Source: Marinobacter salicampi
Lineage (GTDB): Bacteria > Pseudomonadota > Gammaproteobacteria > Pseudomonadales > Oleiphilaceae
Assembly (NCBI RefSeq): GCF_011074795.1
Contig: NZ_JAAMPF010000018.1
Location: 558,001 to 622,000, forward strand
Direction: 5' to 3'
DNA length: 64,000 bases
Below the pieces are notes generated by a model, which saw nothing but the letters and a program-made list of their open reading frames with translations, was not told where the DNA came from and searched no databases. Positions 20,281 to 30,154 of this stretch are shown here, piece by piece. How positions within the stretch are numbered: the first letter of the stretch is position 1; every line of letters starts with the position of its first letter. Made by a program: the position numbers and the translations under genes.

Positions 20281-20742
20281 TTGTCAGCAAAGTTGCAGCA
20301 ACTTGAAACGATCCTCAGGCCGGTAATTGAAGGTCTGGGTTACGAATTCTGGGGACTTGAGTTTCGCTCTCAGGGACACCATTCCCTGTTAAGAGTGTTT
20401 ATTGATGATGCTGAGATCGGTGTCAGCGTAGAGGACTGTGAAAAAGTCAGTCGCCAGGTCAGTGGGGTTATGGACGTTGAAGACCCCATCCAGTCTGAGT
20501 ACACCCTCGAAGTATCATCCCCTGGCATGGATCGTCCGCTGTTTCGGCTGGAACAGTATGAAGAATTTGCGGGTCACCGGGTTCAGATCCGTCTTCGCAT
20601 GGCGTTCGAAGGGCGCCGTAAATTTATTGGGCTGCTCAAGGGTGTTGAGGGCGAGGATGTGGTTGTGGTTGTAGATGACCACGAGTACCTGTTGCCCTTT
20701 GACAGTATTGAGCGCGCGAACATTGTTCCGGTATTCGAGTAA
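20281..20742 (+). CDS. rimP: Ribosome maturation factor RimP
   Basis: A 153-residue protein required for 30S subunit maturation. Family segments include [31 protein letters not shown] and [15 protein letters not shown], then an Sm-like C-terminal domain with [26 protein letters not shown] split over its strands. The start is TTG 20281, about 10 nt after GGAGA; it yields [12 protein letters not shown], matching relatives that also begin with a non-ATG codon. The frame stays open upstream through the terminators, but those residues are not RimP-like. First gene of the nusA-infB operon. Confidence 0.93.
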   Translation: MSAKLQQLETILRPVIEGLGYEFWGLEFRSQGHHSLLRVFIDDAEIGVSVEDCEKVSRQVSGVMDVEDPIQSEYTLEVSSPGMDRPLFRLEQYEEFAGHRVQIRLRMAFEGRRKFIGLLKGVEGEDVVVVVDDHEYLLPFDSIERANIVPVFE

Positions 20743-20784
20743 ATCGTTTGACTGCGAGTCTAAATATAAGGGCAGGGCAATCCA

Positions 20785-22278
20785 ATGAGTAAAGAGATAT
20801 TGCTGGTAGTCGAGGCCGTCTCTAACGAGAAAGGCGTTGATAAGGATGTTATTTTTGAGGCCATCGAACTGGCTCTCGCCACTGCCGCCAAAAAGCGCTA
20901 TGACGACGAGGAAGCGGATATCCGGGTATCTATCGACCGTCGCACCGGGGAATATGAAACCTTCCGGCGCTGGCTGATCGTGGACAACGACGCAGTACCT
21001 GCACTTGGCAGCGAGCTGACCATGCAGGAAGCCGAGGAAATCGACAAAGACCTCAAGCCCGGCGACACCCATGAAGAAAAGGTGGAGTCTGTTGCTTTCG
21101 GTCGTATCGGCGCCCAGGCAGCGAAGCAGATCATTTTCCAGAAGGTACGCGAGGCTGAACGTTCCAAGATTGTTGACAGCTACCGCGATCGGGTTGGCGA
21201 ACTGGTTTCAGGTACCGTAAAGAAGGTGACCCGGGACAATGTGATCGTAGACCTGGGCGCCAACGCTGAGGCGCTGCTACCCCGGGACCAGTTGATCGCA
21301 CGGGAAACTTTCCGCATGGGGGATCGTATACGCTCTCTGTTGCTGGAGATTCGTACCGACCACCGCGGACCTCAGTTGATCCTCAGCCGGACCAGCCCAG
21401 CCATGCTGATCGAGCTGTTTCGTATTGAAGTTCCGGAAATTGCCGAGGAGCTGATCGAGATTCGTGGCGCAGCCCGCGATCCGGGCTCCCGTGCCAAAAT
21501 TGCCGTAAAGACCAACGACCGCCGGATTGATCCGGTCGGTGCCTGTGTCGGCATGCGGGGATCCCGGGTCCAGGCGGTCTCCAACGAGCTCGGCGGCGAG
21601 CGGGTTGACATTGTGCTTTGGGATGATAACCCGGCGCAGCTGGTTATTAATGCCATGGCACCGGCAGAAGTCGCATCCATTGTAATGGATGAGGATGGCC
21701 ATACCATGGAAGTTGCGGTTGCTGAAGACAATCTCGCCCAGGCCATCGGCCGTAATGGCCAGAATGTCCGTCTGGCCAGTGAGCTGACAGGCTGGACCCT
21801 CAATGTGATGACCGAGGAAGAAGCCGGCGAGAAGCAGGAACAGGAACAAAGCCGCTTGCTGGAGCATTTTACCGGCAACCTCGATGTGGACGAGGAGTTT
21901 GCAGGCATTCTCATTGACGAAGGGTTCACCTCCATCGAAGAGGTTGCCTATGTGCCAATGGAAGAGATGCTTGCAATCGATGGCTTCGATGAAGACACCG
22001 TGATTGAACTCCGCCGGCGCGCCAAGGACGCTCTGCTGAACCAGGCGCTGGCAAGTGAAGAGGCTCTTGAAGGTCGTGAGCCGGCAGAAGATCTTCTCAC
22101 AATGGAAGGAATGGACCGCTCGCTGGCATTCAAGCTGGCTGGCATGGGCATCCGTACCATGGAAGATCTGGCTGAGCAGTCGGTGGACGATCTGCTTGAA
22201 ATTGATGGAATGAATGACGAACGTGCGGGTCAGCTTATCATGACTGCACGTGCCCCCTGGTTTCAGGACCAGGCTTAA
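20785..22278 (+). CDS. nusA: Transcription termination/antitermination factor NusA
   Basis: A 497-residue RNA polymerase-binding factor that affects pausing, termination and antitermination. Order: N-terminal polymerase-binding domain (about 1-125), S1 domain beginning near [18 protein letters not shown], two KH domains ([38 protein letters not shown]), then two acidic helical AR repeats (about 365-497) typical of the gammaproteobacterial form. It lies 42 bp after rimP and 17 bp before infB, one transcription unit. Confidence 0.97.
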   Translation: MSKEILLVVEAVSNEKGVDKDVIFEAIELALATAAKKRYDDEEADIRVSIDRRTGEYETFRRWLIVDNDAVPALGSELTMQEAEEIDKDLKPGDTHEEKVESVAFGRIGAQAAKQIIFQKVREAERSKIVDSYRDRVGELVSGTVKKVTRDNVIVDLGANAEALLPRDQLIARETFRMGDRIRSLLLEIRTDHRGPQLILSRTSPAMLIELFRIEVPEIAEELIEIRGAARDPGSRAKIAVKTNDRRIDPVGACVGMRGSRVQAVSNELGGERVDIVLWDDNPAQLVINAMAPAEVASIVMDEDGHTMEVAVAEDNLAQAIGRNGQNVRLASELTGWTLNVMTEEEAGEKQEQEQSRLLEHFTGNLDVDEEFAGILIDEGFTSIEEVAYVPMEEMLAIDGFDEDTVIELRRRAKDALLNQALASEEALEGREPAEDLLTMEGMDRSLAFKLAGMGIRTMEDLAEQSVDDLLEIDGMNDERAGQLIMTARAPWFQDQA

Positions 22279-22295
22279 TCGGGAGGAGGACCAGT

Positions 22296-24860
22296 ATGGC
22301 TGAAGTGACGGTAAAACAACTGGCCGATGATGTAGGCGCTCCCGTGGATCGTTTGCTGCGTCAGATGGTAGAGGCTGGCCTGAAAGCCCGCTCGGAAAAT
22401 GATTCTGTGACCAGCGATGAAAAACAGCAGCTGCTGACCTATCTGCGTAAGAATCATGGCGACTCTGATTCAGAACCGCAGAAGATTACGCTCAAGCGCA
22501 AGACCACCACTACCCTGAAAGCGGGTAGCGGCGCTGGCCGTGCCAAAACAGTAAACGTGGAAGTGCGTAAGAAGCGTACCTACATCAAGCGGGCTGAAAC
22601 CCAGCCAGAGCCAGAAGCAGAACAGCCGAAGCCGGCATCAGCGGCAGAGCAGCCGCAACCAACCCAGCCGCCGGAAGAGCCGGCACCGCAGGTTTTGGAT
22701 GAGCCCATGCAGGTGGAAGCTGGGGCTGAAAAGGGCGCCGAGGTGGTAACGGGTGATTCGGCTGAGCCGACTCCGGTGGCAGCCTCTGAGGTTCCGGAAC
22801 CTGAGCTGGACCCGGCCGATATGCCGATCCCGCCGCCAGATCCCGAGAACGCCAAGGACAAAGATCGCAAGCCCAAGAAAAAGAAAGAGAAAGAGAAGGT
22901 GCGCGAGCGGGTTGAAGAGCCTGACGAAGGCAAACCCAAGAAGAAATCCGCGGGTCATCGTGGTCCCCGTAATCGTCCGGCTGAAGAGCCGGTAGTGATT
23001 ACGGAAGACGATGAGGACACCACACTGCGCAGGCCGCTGAGGGCGAAGAAAAAGCCCAAAGAGAAGCGGCATGCCTTTGAAAGGCCAACCAAACCAATGG
23101 TTAGAGAAGTTGAAATTCCCGAGACCATCACAGTGGGCGAGCTTGCCCAGCGTATGGCGGTCAAGGCGGCCGACGTTATCAAGACCCTGATGGGTATGGG
23201 TGTTATGGCGACCATTAACCAGCCCCTGGATCAGGAAACAGCGGTCCTGGTCACTGAAGATCTTGGTCATACCGCCAGAACAGTCAGTGACGACGCCTTT
23301 GAAGAGTCGGTGCTGAGTGAAATTTCCTTTGAAGGTGAGACCGCCAAGCGGGCCCCGGTGGTCAGTGTTATGGGTCACGTTGACCATGGCAAGACCTCCC
23401 TGCTGGATTACATCCGCCGCACCAAGGTGGCTTCTGGCGAGTCCGGCGGTATTACCCAGCATATCGGTGCCTACCATGTGGAAACCGAACACGGCATGGT
23501 GTCGTTCCTGGATACCCCTGGTCACGCAGCGTTTACCGCCATGCGTGCCCGTGGCGCCCAATGCACGGATATCGTAATTCTGGTGGTGGCAGCGGACGAC
23601 GGCGTTATGCCTCAGACCAAGGAAGCGGTCCAGCATGCACGTTCCGCTGGTGTTCCGCTGGTGGTTGCCATCAACAAGATGGACAAGGAAGGCGCTGATC
23701 CTGACCGCATCAAGACCGAACTTGCGGGTCTGGAAGTGATTCCGGAAGACTGGGGTGGAGACACCCAGTTCGTGCCGGTATCGGCCCATACCGGTGACGG
23801 TATTGATGACCTTCTGGAAGCAGTATTGCTGCAGTCCGAGATCCTTGAGCTCAAGGCAGTGCCAAAGGCCCCGGCCAAAGGCGTGGTTATTGAATCCAGT
23901 CTCGAACGTGGTCGTGGCTCGGTGGCAACCGTTCTTGTTCAGAACGGTACCCTGCGTCAGGGCGACATGGTGGTAGCCGGCGCTTTCTTCGGTAAGGTTC
24001 GTGCCATGACCGACGAAGCGGGCAAGCCATCAAAAGAGGCCGGGCCCTCCATTCCGGTAGAGATCCTGGGTCTTAATGGTACCCCGGACGCCGGTGATGA
24101 GTTCTTCGCCGTCGCGGATGAGCGCAAGGCCAAGGAGCTTGCCGAGTTCCGCCAGGTACGTGAGCGCGAGCAACGGCTTCAGCGTCAGCAGGCTTCCAAG
24201 CTTGAGAACCTGTTCGAGAACATGGGCAAGGATGAGGTCAAGACTCTCAATGTCGTGCTCAAGACCGACGTACGTGGCTCACTGGAAGCTATTACCAAGG
24301 CGCTCCAGGACCTGGGTAACGAAGAGGTTCAGGTCAAGATTGTCTCGTCAGGGGTTGGCGGTATCGCCGAAACCGATGTCAGTCTGGCCGTCGCCACCAA
24401 CTCGGTGATCTTCGGCTTCAACGTACGGGCGGACACTGCGTCCCGGCGTCTGGTGGAGCAGGAAGGGGTTGATCTGCGCTACTACAGCATCATCTACAAC
24501 ATGATTGATGACGTGCGCTCGGCCCTGACCGGCATGCTGAAGCCCGAGTTCCGCGAAGACATCATTGGCATTGCCGATGTGCGCGATACTTTCCGGTCTC
24601 CGAAGTATGGTCAGGTTGCTGGCTGTATGGTGATTGAAGGCACGGTCTACCGTAACAAGCCGATTCGGGTCTTGCGGGAGAACGTGGTGATCTTTGAAGG
24701 CGAGCTGGAATCCCTGCGCCGCTTCAAGGACGACGTGCCGGAAGTCCGCAACGGTGTCGAGTGTGGTATCGGCGTCAAGGGCTATGACGTCAAGGTCGGC
24801 GACCAGATCGAAGTCTTTGATCGTGTCCGGGTTGAGCGCAAGCTTGAATCCGCGGGCTGA
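22296..24860 (+). CDS. infB: Translation initiation factor IF-2
   Basis: An 854-residue GTPase that brings initiator tRNA to the 30S subunit. The N-terminal IF2_N domain ([14 protein letters not shown]) is followed by a long, charged, Pro/Glu/Lys-rich linker (about 70-260, with runs such as [18 protein letters not shown]), a second IF2_N, the G domain ([32 protein letters not shown]) and C-terminal domains with [19 protein letters not shown]. Full length. The linker is compositionally biased, as usual for IF-2, not foreign. A terminator follows. Confidence 0.98.
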   Translation: MAEVTVKQLADDVGAPVDRLLRQMVEAGLKARSENDSVTSDEKQQLLTYLRKNHGDSDSEPQKITLKRKTTTTLKAGSGAGRAKTVNVEVRKKRTYIKRAETQPEPEAEQPKPASAAEQPQPTQPPEEPAPQVLDEPMQVEAGAEKGAEVVTGDSAEPTPVAASEVPEPELDPADMPIPPPDPENAKDKDRKPKKKKEKEKVRERVEEPDEGKPKKKSAGHRGPRNRPAEEPVVITEDDEDTTLRRPLRAKKKPKEKRHAFERPTKPMVREVEIPETITVGELAQRMAVKAADVIKTLMGMGVMATINQPLDQETAVLVTEDLGHTARTVSDDAFEESVLSEISFEGETAKRAPVVSVMGHVDHGKTSLLDYIRRTKVASGESGGITQHIGAYHVETEHGMVSFLDTPGHAAFTAMRARGAQCTDIVILVVAADDGVMPQTKEAVQHARSAGVPLVVAINKMDKEGADPDRIKTELAGLEVIPEDWGGDTQFVPVSAHTGDGIDDLLEAVLLQSEILELKAVPKAPAKGVVIESSLERGRGSVATVLVQNGTLRQGDMVVAGAFFGKVRAMTDEAGKPSKEAGPSIPVEILGLNGTPDAGDEFFAVADERKAKELAEFRQVREREQRLQRQQASKLENLFENMGKDEVKTLNVVLKTDVRGSLEAITKALQDLGNEEVQVKIVSSGVGGIAETDVSLAVATNSVIFGFNVRADTASRRLVEQEGVDLRYYSIIYNMIDDVRSALTGMLKPEFREDIIGIADVRDTFRSPKYGQVAGCMVIEGTVYRNKPIRVLRENVVIFEGELESLRRFKDDVPEVRNGVECGIGVKGYDVKVGDQIEVFDRVRVERKLESAG

Positions 24861-24884
24861 TAATCAAGCCTGAAAAAATGAAGC

Positions 24885-24915
24885 AATGGGGTGCCTCCAA
24901 CAGGCACCCCATTTT
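24885..24915 (+). terminator. Terminator between infB and rbfA
   Basis: A perfect 12-bp stem, AATGGGGTGCCT / AGGCACCCCATT, with a 5-nt loop and a short T-run. It would reduce expression of rbfA-truB relative to infB. Confidence 0.8.
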
Positions 24916-24953
24916 GTCGAAAGAGCGTTTAAAGAGCCAACATAGGCAGAACT

Positions 24954-25364
24954 ATGCCAAAGGAATTTAGCCGTATCGATCGGATTGCCGATCAGATACA
25001 GCGTGAGCTGGCACAAATGATCCAGCGTGACATCAAGGACCCCCGGCTTGGGATGGTTTCCATCAATGCGGTTAAAGTCAGCCGCGATATGGGCTATGCC
25101 GATATCTACGTGTCCCTGCTAAGCACTGAAGACCTTACCGAGGACTCTGCCGAAGTCCAGGATTCGTTGATGGTGTTGCGCAAGTCTGCCGGGTTTTTGC
25201 GCGGCCAGATTGGTCGTGCCATGAAACTCCGCATGGTGCCTCACCTGCGTTTTCATTTTGACACCTTGCCGGGCCGAAGCCGTCACATGGACTCACTGAT
25301 CGACGAAGCCGTGGGTCGTCAGGCCCCGGTCGACCGTTCTGATGATCCGGAGTCTGAAGTTTGA
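24954..25364 (+). CDS. rbfA: 30S ribosome-binding factor RbfA
   Basis: A 136-residue KH-like protein needed for late 16S rRNA processing and cold growth. Family segments are [29 protein letters not shown] and, near the C-terminus, [26 protein letters not shown]. The tail after residue 120 is acidic and variable. Its stop codon overlaps the TTG start of truB, so the two are translationally coupled. Confidence 0.96.
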   Translation: MPKEFSRIDRIADQIQRELAQMIQRDIKDPRLGMVSINAVKVSRDMGYADIYVSLLSTEDLTEDSAEVQDSLMVLRKSAGFLRGQIGRAMKLRMVPHLRFHFDTLPGRSRHMDSLIDEAVGRQAPVDRSDDPESEV

Positions 25365-26284
25365 GCCGACGCCGCAAGGGTCGTGACGTAAACGGCATCC
25401 TGGTTATCGACAAGCCCGCAGGCCTGACCTCTAACGGTATCCTGCAGCACGTGAAGACGCTGTACGGCGCAGCCAAGGCGGGCCATACAGGCGCACTGGA
25501 TCCCCTGGCCACCGGGGTGCTTCCCCTGTGCTTCGGCGAAGCCACCAAGTTTTCCCAGTCCATGCTCGACAGTGACAAGGCGTACATCGCCACCGCAAAA
25601 CTGGGCGTTACCACCGAGACCGGGGACAGTGAGGGCAAGGTGGTGCGGGAGACCCCGATACCGCCAGGGCTCAACTCGGCAGCTGTGGAGGCAGTCCTGG
25701 GCGATTTCCGGGGGCCGATCCAGCAGGTGCCATCGATGTATTCCGCCCTCAAACACAAAGGGCGGCCGCTTTACGAATATGCCCGTGAGGGCATCGATAT
25801 TGAACGCCCGGCGCGCCCGGTGACCATCTATGATCTGACTCTGCTCGAGGTCCGGGACACGGAGTTTGATATTGCGGTTACCTGTACCAAGGGCACTTAT
25901 ATCCGATCGCTAGTGGAAGACATTGGTAACGCCCTTGGCTGTGGTGCCCATGTAACGGCTTTGCGCCGGACCCTGGCGGCGGGCTTTGTCCTTGAAGACG
26001 CCATACCCGTTGCCCGGCTCGAATCCATGCGCGAGCAGGGCGAATCCCTCGACTCCCTGTTGGTGGCACCGGATGCAGCGCTGAGCATGTTTCCGGAGCT
26101 GATCCTGTCCGCAGACAGGTTACGGTCGATATTGAACGGACAACCCGTTAGAATATCCGACCAGGAATTCGCAGGCCCGGTCCGCCTTTATGGTGAAGAC
26201 CGTTTTATCGGCCTGGGTGAAGGTATTCCGGACGGCGAGCAGGTAGTAATTACTCCTCGCCGTCTGGTCAAGACAGCTGACTGA
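25361..26284 (+). CDS. truB: tRNA pseudouridine(55) synthase TruB
   Basis: A 307-residue enzyme that makes pseudouridine-55 in the T-loop of tRNAs. The catalytic Asp47 lies in [30 protein letters not shown] and [15 protein letters not shown] are further TruB signatures, followed by a C-terminal PUA-like region ending [12 protein letters not shown]. The start is TTG 25361, overlapping the rbfA stop (TTGA); no ATG is available before the conserved [14 protein letters not shown] block. Confidence 0.95.
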   Translation: MSRRRKGRDVNGILVIDKPAGLTSNGILQHVKTLYGAAKAGHTGALDPLATGVLPLCFGEATKFSQSMLDSDKAYIATAKLGVTTETGDSEGKVVRETPIPPGLNSAAVEAVLGDFRGPIQQVPSMYSALKHKGRPLYEYAREGIDIERPARPVTIYDLTLLEVRDTEFDIAVTCTKGTYIRSLVEDIGNALGCGAHVTALRRTLAAGFVLEDAIPVARLESMREQGESLDSLLVAPDAALSMFPELILSADRLRSILNGQPVRISDQEFAGPVRLYGEDRFIGLGEGIPDGEQVVITPRRLVKTAD

Positions 26285-26372
26285 ATCCCACGGGATCCAG
26301 CGCTGATTAGCCGAGCTGCAGAGATGCGCGGTTTGGCCGAATTCATATGCATCGCATCCTATGAGGTGAGTT

Positions 26373-26642
26373 ATGGCACTTTCTGCCGCAGAGAAGTCAG
26401 AGATCGTTAAAGATTACCAGCAAGCCGAAGGCGACACCGGTTCTCCTGAAGTACAGGTTGCACTGCTGAGCGCCAACATCGACAAGCTGCAGGGTCACTT
26501 CAAGGCCAACAAGCAGGATCACCACTCCCGCCGTGGCCTGATCAGGATGGTTAACCAGCGTCGTAAGCTGCTTGACTACCTGAAGAAGAAAAACGCTGAC
26601 CGTTATCTTGAGCTGATCAAGCGTTTGGGTCTGCGTCGCTGA
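26373..26642 (+). CDS. rpsO: 30S ribosomal protein S15
   Basis: An 89-residue protein that binds 16S rRNA early in 30S assembly. The family is unmistakable: [35 protein letters not shown] and [20 protein letters not shown]. Start ATG 26373 follows GAGGTGAG. In E. coli S15 represses its own translation through a leader pseudoknot; the 88-bp gap after truB could hold such an element, but I could not identify it. pnp lies 480 bp downstream, the conserved rpsO-pnp pair. Confidence 0.97.
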   Translation: MALSAAEKSEIVKDYQQAEGDTGSPEVQVALLSANIDKLQGHFKANKQDHHSRRGLIRMVNQRRKLLDYLKKKNADRYLELIKRLGLRR

Positions 26643-27121
26643 GCCCTTGGGGTCAGACGACCTGTCAGAAGGTGTCGCTACGGCGGCGCCTTCCTGCGTA
26701 CGGCGGAGCTTGTCTCCGCTTTACGTGCTTCTCGCCTGCCAGTATTGCCTGCGTCACCTTCATTCAATTGCAGCACCCAAGCTTCACCTAGTGTTGCGAG
26801 ACAGTGGTGCGAGCCGGACAATGGTGCTCAGCACTGGTGTTCGGGTGGAAGCTCAGGCTGTAGAGCGTAAAGCAGTATTCAAGCATTACGGTGCGTTCCG
26901 GTTTTCCGGTGGTTTGCAAAAGCCCCTGTCGTAACCGAAAGCCAAACATAGCAGGTTGTCGAAAGGCCCGGCGCCGAAGCCCGGGATTTTCCGACAGCCT
27001 GTTAGCTTTCAGGCAGGTTCAGCCTTTGTTGACTCCGTTTGATCTGGTGTGCGTCGAATCGGGATGATTTGCCATGGGGCAGGTCATCAGACTGAACTGA
27101 AGAGATAATCAAGGAGTTACC
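26643..27121 (+). other. Long rpsO-pnp spacer / pnp leader
   Basis: About 480 bp without a believable gene; an open frame at 26647-26934 has no ribosome site and no protein character. A short hairpin, GCGGAG/CTCCGC (26703-26719), followed by TTTA may be a weak terminator after rpsO. The last 170 bp contain a strong hairpin described separately. This is probably the 5' untranslated region controlling PNPase. Confidence 0.5.
26951..27002 (+). promoter_or_regulatory. Long stem-loop in the pnp leader (RNase III-type candidate)
   Basis: CAGGTTGTCG (26952-26961) pairs with CGACAGCCTG (26992-27001) over 10 bp with one G-T wobble; AAA/TTT and CCCGG/CCGGG extend the stem inward around GCGCC-type loop sequence. 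No T-run follows, so it is not a terminator. In E. coli a pnp leader duplex is cut by RNase III and then PNPase to autoregulate pnp; this hairpin lies about 120 nt before pnp and could do the same. Confidence 0.5.
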
Positions 27122-29239
27122 GTGAATCCGGTAAAAAAGACATTTGAACTCGGCGGCAAGACCGTCACCCTGGAAACGGGCCGTATTGCCCGTCAGGCCA
27201 CCGGCTCAGTGCTGGTCACCATCGACGACATTTCTGTACTTGGTACGGTCGTCGCTGCCAAGGAAGCCAAGCCCGGCCAGCCGTTTTTTCCGCTGACCGT
27301 GAACTACTTCGAGAAGACCTATGCCGTGGGCCGTATTCCCGGTGGCTTCTTCAAGCGTGAAGGCCGTCCGTCCGAGAAAGAAACCCTGACCTCGCGCCTG
27401 ATTGACCGGCCCATTCGGCCCCTGTTTCCCAAGGGCTTCATGAACGAAACTCAGGTTATCCTGACGGTCATGTCCTCCAGCAAGACCCAGGACCCAGATA
27501 TCGCCGGCATGCTCGCAGCCTCTGCGGCCCTGTCCCTTTCCGGTATTCCCTTTGATGGTCCGGTCGGTGCGGCGCGTGTCGCCTTCACCAACGAGCGTGG
27601 CTATTTCCTCAACCCCACCTTCGAAGAGCTCAGCGATTCGCTGCTCGACATGGTTGTGGCCGGAACTGAAGATGCGGTACTGATGGTTGAGTCAGAGGCC
27701 AAGGGCCTGACGGAAGACCAGATGCTGGGTGGTGTGCTCTTTGCCCACCAGGAAATGCAGACCGCTGTTCAGGCCATCAAGGAATTCGCCAGTGAAGTGG
27801 GCAAGCCCCGTTGGGACTGGCAGCCAGAGGCTGAAAACACGAGCCTGCTGAACGCCATGAGCTCCGACTTCTCCAGCGCTATCGAAGAAGCCTACACCAT
27901 ACGCGACAAGATGGAGCGCTACGCCCGTCTGAGCGTGATCAAGTCCGAAGCCGTTGCAAAACTGGCAGGCGATCAGGAAGGCCAGCCTTCTGCGGATGAG
28001 GTTAAAAAGTATTTTGGCAAGGTCGAGAAGAGCGTTGTGCGCAAGCAGGTGCTCGATGGCAAGCCGCGTATCGACGGTCGCGACAACAAGACCGTGCGTC
28101 CGATCCAGATCGAAGTCGGGGTTCTGCCCAGCACCCATGGTTCAGCCCTGTTCACCCGTGGTGAAACCCAGGCGATCGTGACCACAACTCTGGGTACAGC
28201 CCGGGACATGCAGATCATCGATTCCCTGGAAGGCGAGCGCAAGGACCCGTTCCTGTTCCACTACAACTTCCCTCCCTACTCGGTGGGTGAAGCTGGTCGT
28301 GTTGGCACGCCGGGCCGTCGTGAAGTCGGTCATGGTCGTCTTGCCAAGCGAGGCGTTGCTGCCGTTATGCCGACCATCGAAGAATTCCCGTACACCATTC
28401 GTGCGGTTTCCGAGATCACTGAATCCAACGGTTCCAGCTCCATGGCTTCGGTCTGTGGTTCCAGCCTGGCACTGATGGACGCCGGTGTGCCGATCAAGGC
28501 ACCGGTTGCCGGTATTGCCATGGGTCTGGTCAAGGAAGGCGACCAGTTTGCCATCCTCACCGACATCCTGGGTGATGAAGACCACCTTGGCGACATGGAC
28601 TTCAAGGTAGCCGGTACATCGGAAGGCATCACCGCCCTGCAGATGGACATCAAGATCAACGGCATCACCGATGAGATTATGGAGCTGGCACTGGAGCAGG
28701 CCAACGGTGCCCGAATGCACATTCTGGCAGAGATGGCCAAGGTCATTGCCGTGCCCCGCGCCGAGCTGTCCGAGCGCGCACCGAGCATTACCACTATCAA
28801 GATCAATCCCGAGAAGATCCGGGACGTGATCGGTAAAGGCGGTGCGACCATTCGTGGCATCTGCGACGAAACCGGCGCCTCCATTGACCTGGACGACGAC
28901 GGCAATGTGAAGATCTATGCCGACACCCAGATTGCAGCCCAGGCGGCGATGAAGCGAGTGATGGAAATCACCGCTGAAATCGAAGTGGGAGCCATCTATA
29001 AAGGCAAGGTGGAGCGCATCGTCGACTTCGGCGCTTTCGTTAACATCCTGCCTGGCAAGGACGGTCTGGTTCACATCTCCCAGATTTCCGACCAGCGCAT
29101 TGAGAACGTGTCTGACGTGCTCAAGGAAGGCGAGGAAGTTCTGGTCAAGGTGCTGGACGTTGACGCCCGTGGCCGTGTGAAGCTGTCCATGAAAGAAGTG
29201 AAGGAAGGCGAGCAGCCGACTGATCTCTCTGCCATGTAA
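27122..29239 (+). CDS. pnp: Polyribonucleotide nucleotidyltransferase (PNPase)
   Basis: A 705-residue 3'-5' phosphorolytic RNase and degradosome component. It has two RNase PH domains (about 10-145 and 320-540, with [14 protein letters not shown] core residues and [14 protein letters not shown]), a KH domain ([20 protein letters not shown], about 555-610) and a C-terminal S1 domain ([18 protein letters not shown], about 620-690). The start is GTG 27122 behind a strong AAGGAG. It follows rpsO. A bidirectional terminator separates it from the convergent hydrolase gene. Confidence 0.98.
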   Translation: MNPVKKTFELGGKTVTLETGRIARQATGSVLVTIDDISVLGTVVAAKEAKPGQPFFPLTVNYFEKTYAVGRIPGGFFKREGRPSEKETLTSRLIDRPIRPLFPKGFMNETQVILTVMSSSKTQDPDIAGMLAASAALSLSGIPFDGPVGAARVAFTNERGYFLNPTFEELSDSLLDMVVAGTEDAVLMVESEAKGLTEDQMLGGVLFAHQEMQTAVQAIKEFASEVGKPRWDWQPEAENTSLLNAMSSDFSSAIEEAYTIRDKMERYARLSVIKSEAVAKLAGDQEGQPSADEVKKYFGKVEKSVVRKQVLDGKPRIDGRDNKTVRPIQIEVGVLPSTHGSALFTRGETQAIVTTTLGTARDMQIIDSLEGERKDPFLFHYNFPPYSVGEAGRVGTPGRREVGHGRLAKRGVAAVMPTIEEFPYTIRAVSEITESNGSSSMASVCGSSLALMDAGVPIKAPVAGIAMGLVKEGDQFAILTDILGDEDHLGDMDFKVAGTSEGITALQMDIKINGITDEIMELALEQANGARMHILAEMAKVIAVPRAELSERAPSITTIKINPEKIRDVIGKGGATIRGICDETGASIDLDDDGNVKIYADTQIAAQAAMKRVMEITAEIEVGAIYKGKVERIVDFGAFVNILPGKDGLVHISQISDQRIENVSDVLKEGEEVLVKVLDVDARGRVKLSMKEVKEGEQPTDLSAM

Positions 29240-29254
29240 TCAGCCCAGGCTGAT

Positions 29255-29292
29255 AAAAAACCCGCCTCCGATTTCGGAAGGCGGGTTTTTTT
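29255..29292. terminator. Bidirectional terminator between pnp and the hydrolase gene
   Basis: CCCGCCT pairs with AGGCGGG plus inner CCGA/TCGG, flanked by six A on the left and a T-run on the right. It ends pnp on the plus strand and the lipoprotein hydrolase on the minus strand. Confidence 0.9.
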
Positions 29293-29296
29293 ATGG

Positions 29297-30154
29297 TCAG
29301 TTTCCGCGGGCGTCTGCCATGAACTCGAGCACCGCCTTGCGGTAAGCTGGAACAACAAAGGTCGCACCATGGGGGGTAACGGTCTGGAGAAACTGCTTCG
29401 GTGCTTCTGCCGCTTCGTAAAGCCGCGTGCCATGGTGAAGCGGGATGATGCTGTCCCTGGTGCTGTGGATGATCAGGAGAGGAGTGGGGCTGATATCGGC
29501 AATATGATCCGTGCCCTCGTAGTCATCGTTTATAGTCCAGCTCAGAGGCGCCTGCAGGGGCCAGGTCAGCCAGAAGGCGCTCAGCTTTTCCCGGGCAATG
29601 GTCCGGAACCCGGAAAAAGTACCATCCAGAATCAGAGCGGCGAGCTCCGGGGTTTCCTCGCCCTGGTTCCATTCGCTGGCAAGCATTAGAGCAAGGGCTC
29701 CGCCAAGGCTCTGGCCGAGGAGGTACACCGGTGTGTCTTCCTCGCCATGGGCCTCAACCAGCCACCGAAGACCGCTCTCGGCGTCATGGAGGACCCCCTC
29801 AAGGCTGGGTTCGCCTGTGGACCGTCCGTATCCACGATAATCGATGGCGAACACATCATAGCCCGCTCCAGGCAACCAGGCGACGTTCATGATATGGCTG
29901 CTGATGTTCTGGGCGTTGCCATGGAGGAAGTAAACCTGACCTTTTGACTTGCCCTGGGCGGGTAACCACCAGCCGTGCAGGGTCTCGCCTTCCGGCGTAT
30001 CGACGAACACATCCTGGTATTCCAGATCGAGCCGGTCCGGGGTGATATAGACATGGCTGTCCGGATAGAAGAACAGGTTGGTGCAGCCCCCCTGAAGTAC
30101 CGCCAGGGCCAGGAGCAGGGCGGTCAGAAATAGACGTTGAGTCCCAGTTGCCAT
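29297..30154 (-). CDS. Lipoprotein alpha/beta hydrolase (YfhR/Bem46-like)
   Basis: A 285-residue predicted lipoprotein: the signal peptide ends LQGGC with Cys24 as lipid anchor. The remainder is an alpha/beta hydrolase, with the oxyanion-loop segment YFLHGNAQN (75-83), the AIDYRGYGRS strand and the nucleophile elbow GQSLGG (147-152, Ser149). A late Asp (STRDSIIPLHH) and His (VTPHGATF) complete a plausible triad. This matches the YfhR/Bem46 (ABHD13-like) group, whose substrates are largely unknown. It overlaps the end of the upstream DUF4105 gene by 31 bp, so the two are co-translated. Confidence 0.85.
   Translation of the reverse strand: MATGTQRLFLTALLLALAVLQGGCTNLFFYPDSHVYITPDRLDLEYQDVFVDTPEGETLHGWWLPAQGKSKGQVYFLHGNAQNISSHIMNVAWLPGAGYDVFAIDYRGYGRSTGEPSLEGVLHDAESGLRWLVEAHGEEDTPVYLLGQSLGGALALMLASEWNQGEETPELAALILDGTFSGFRTIAREKLSAFWLTWPLQAPLSWTINDDYEGTDHIADISPTPLLIIHSTRDSIIPLHHGTRLYEAAEAPKQFLQTVTPHGATFVVPAYRKAVLEFMADARGN

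Noticed and set aside
22500..23100. Low-complexity Lys/Glu/Pro block as a foreign insert
   Set aside because: It is the normal variable linker of IF-2.
26647..26934. 95-codon frame between rpsO and pnp
   Set aside because: No ribosome site and residues without family character; more likely untranslated leader.
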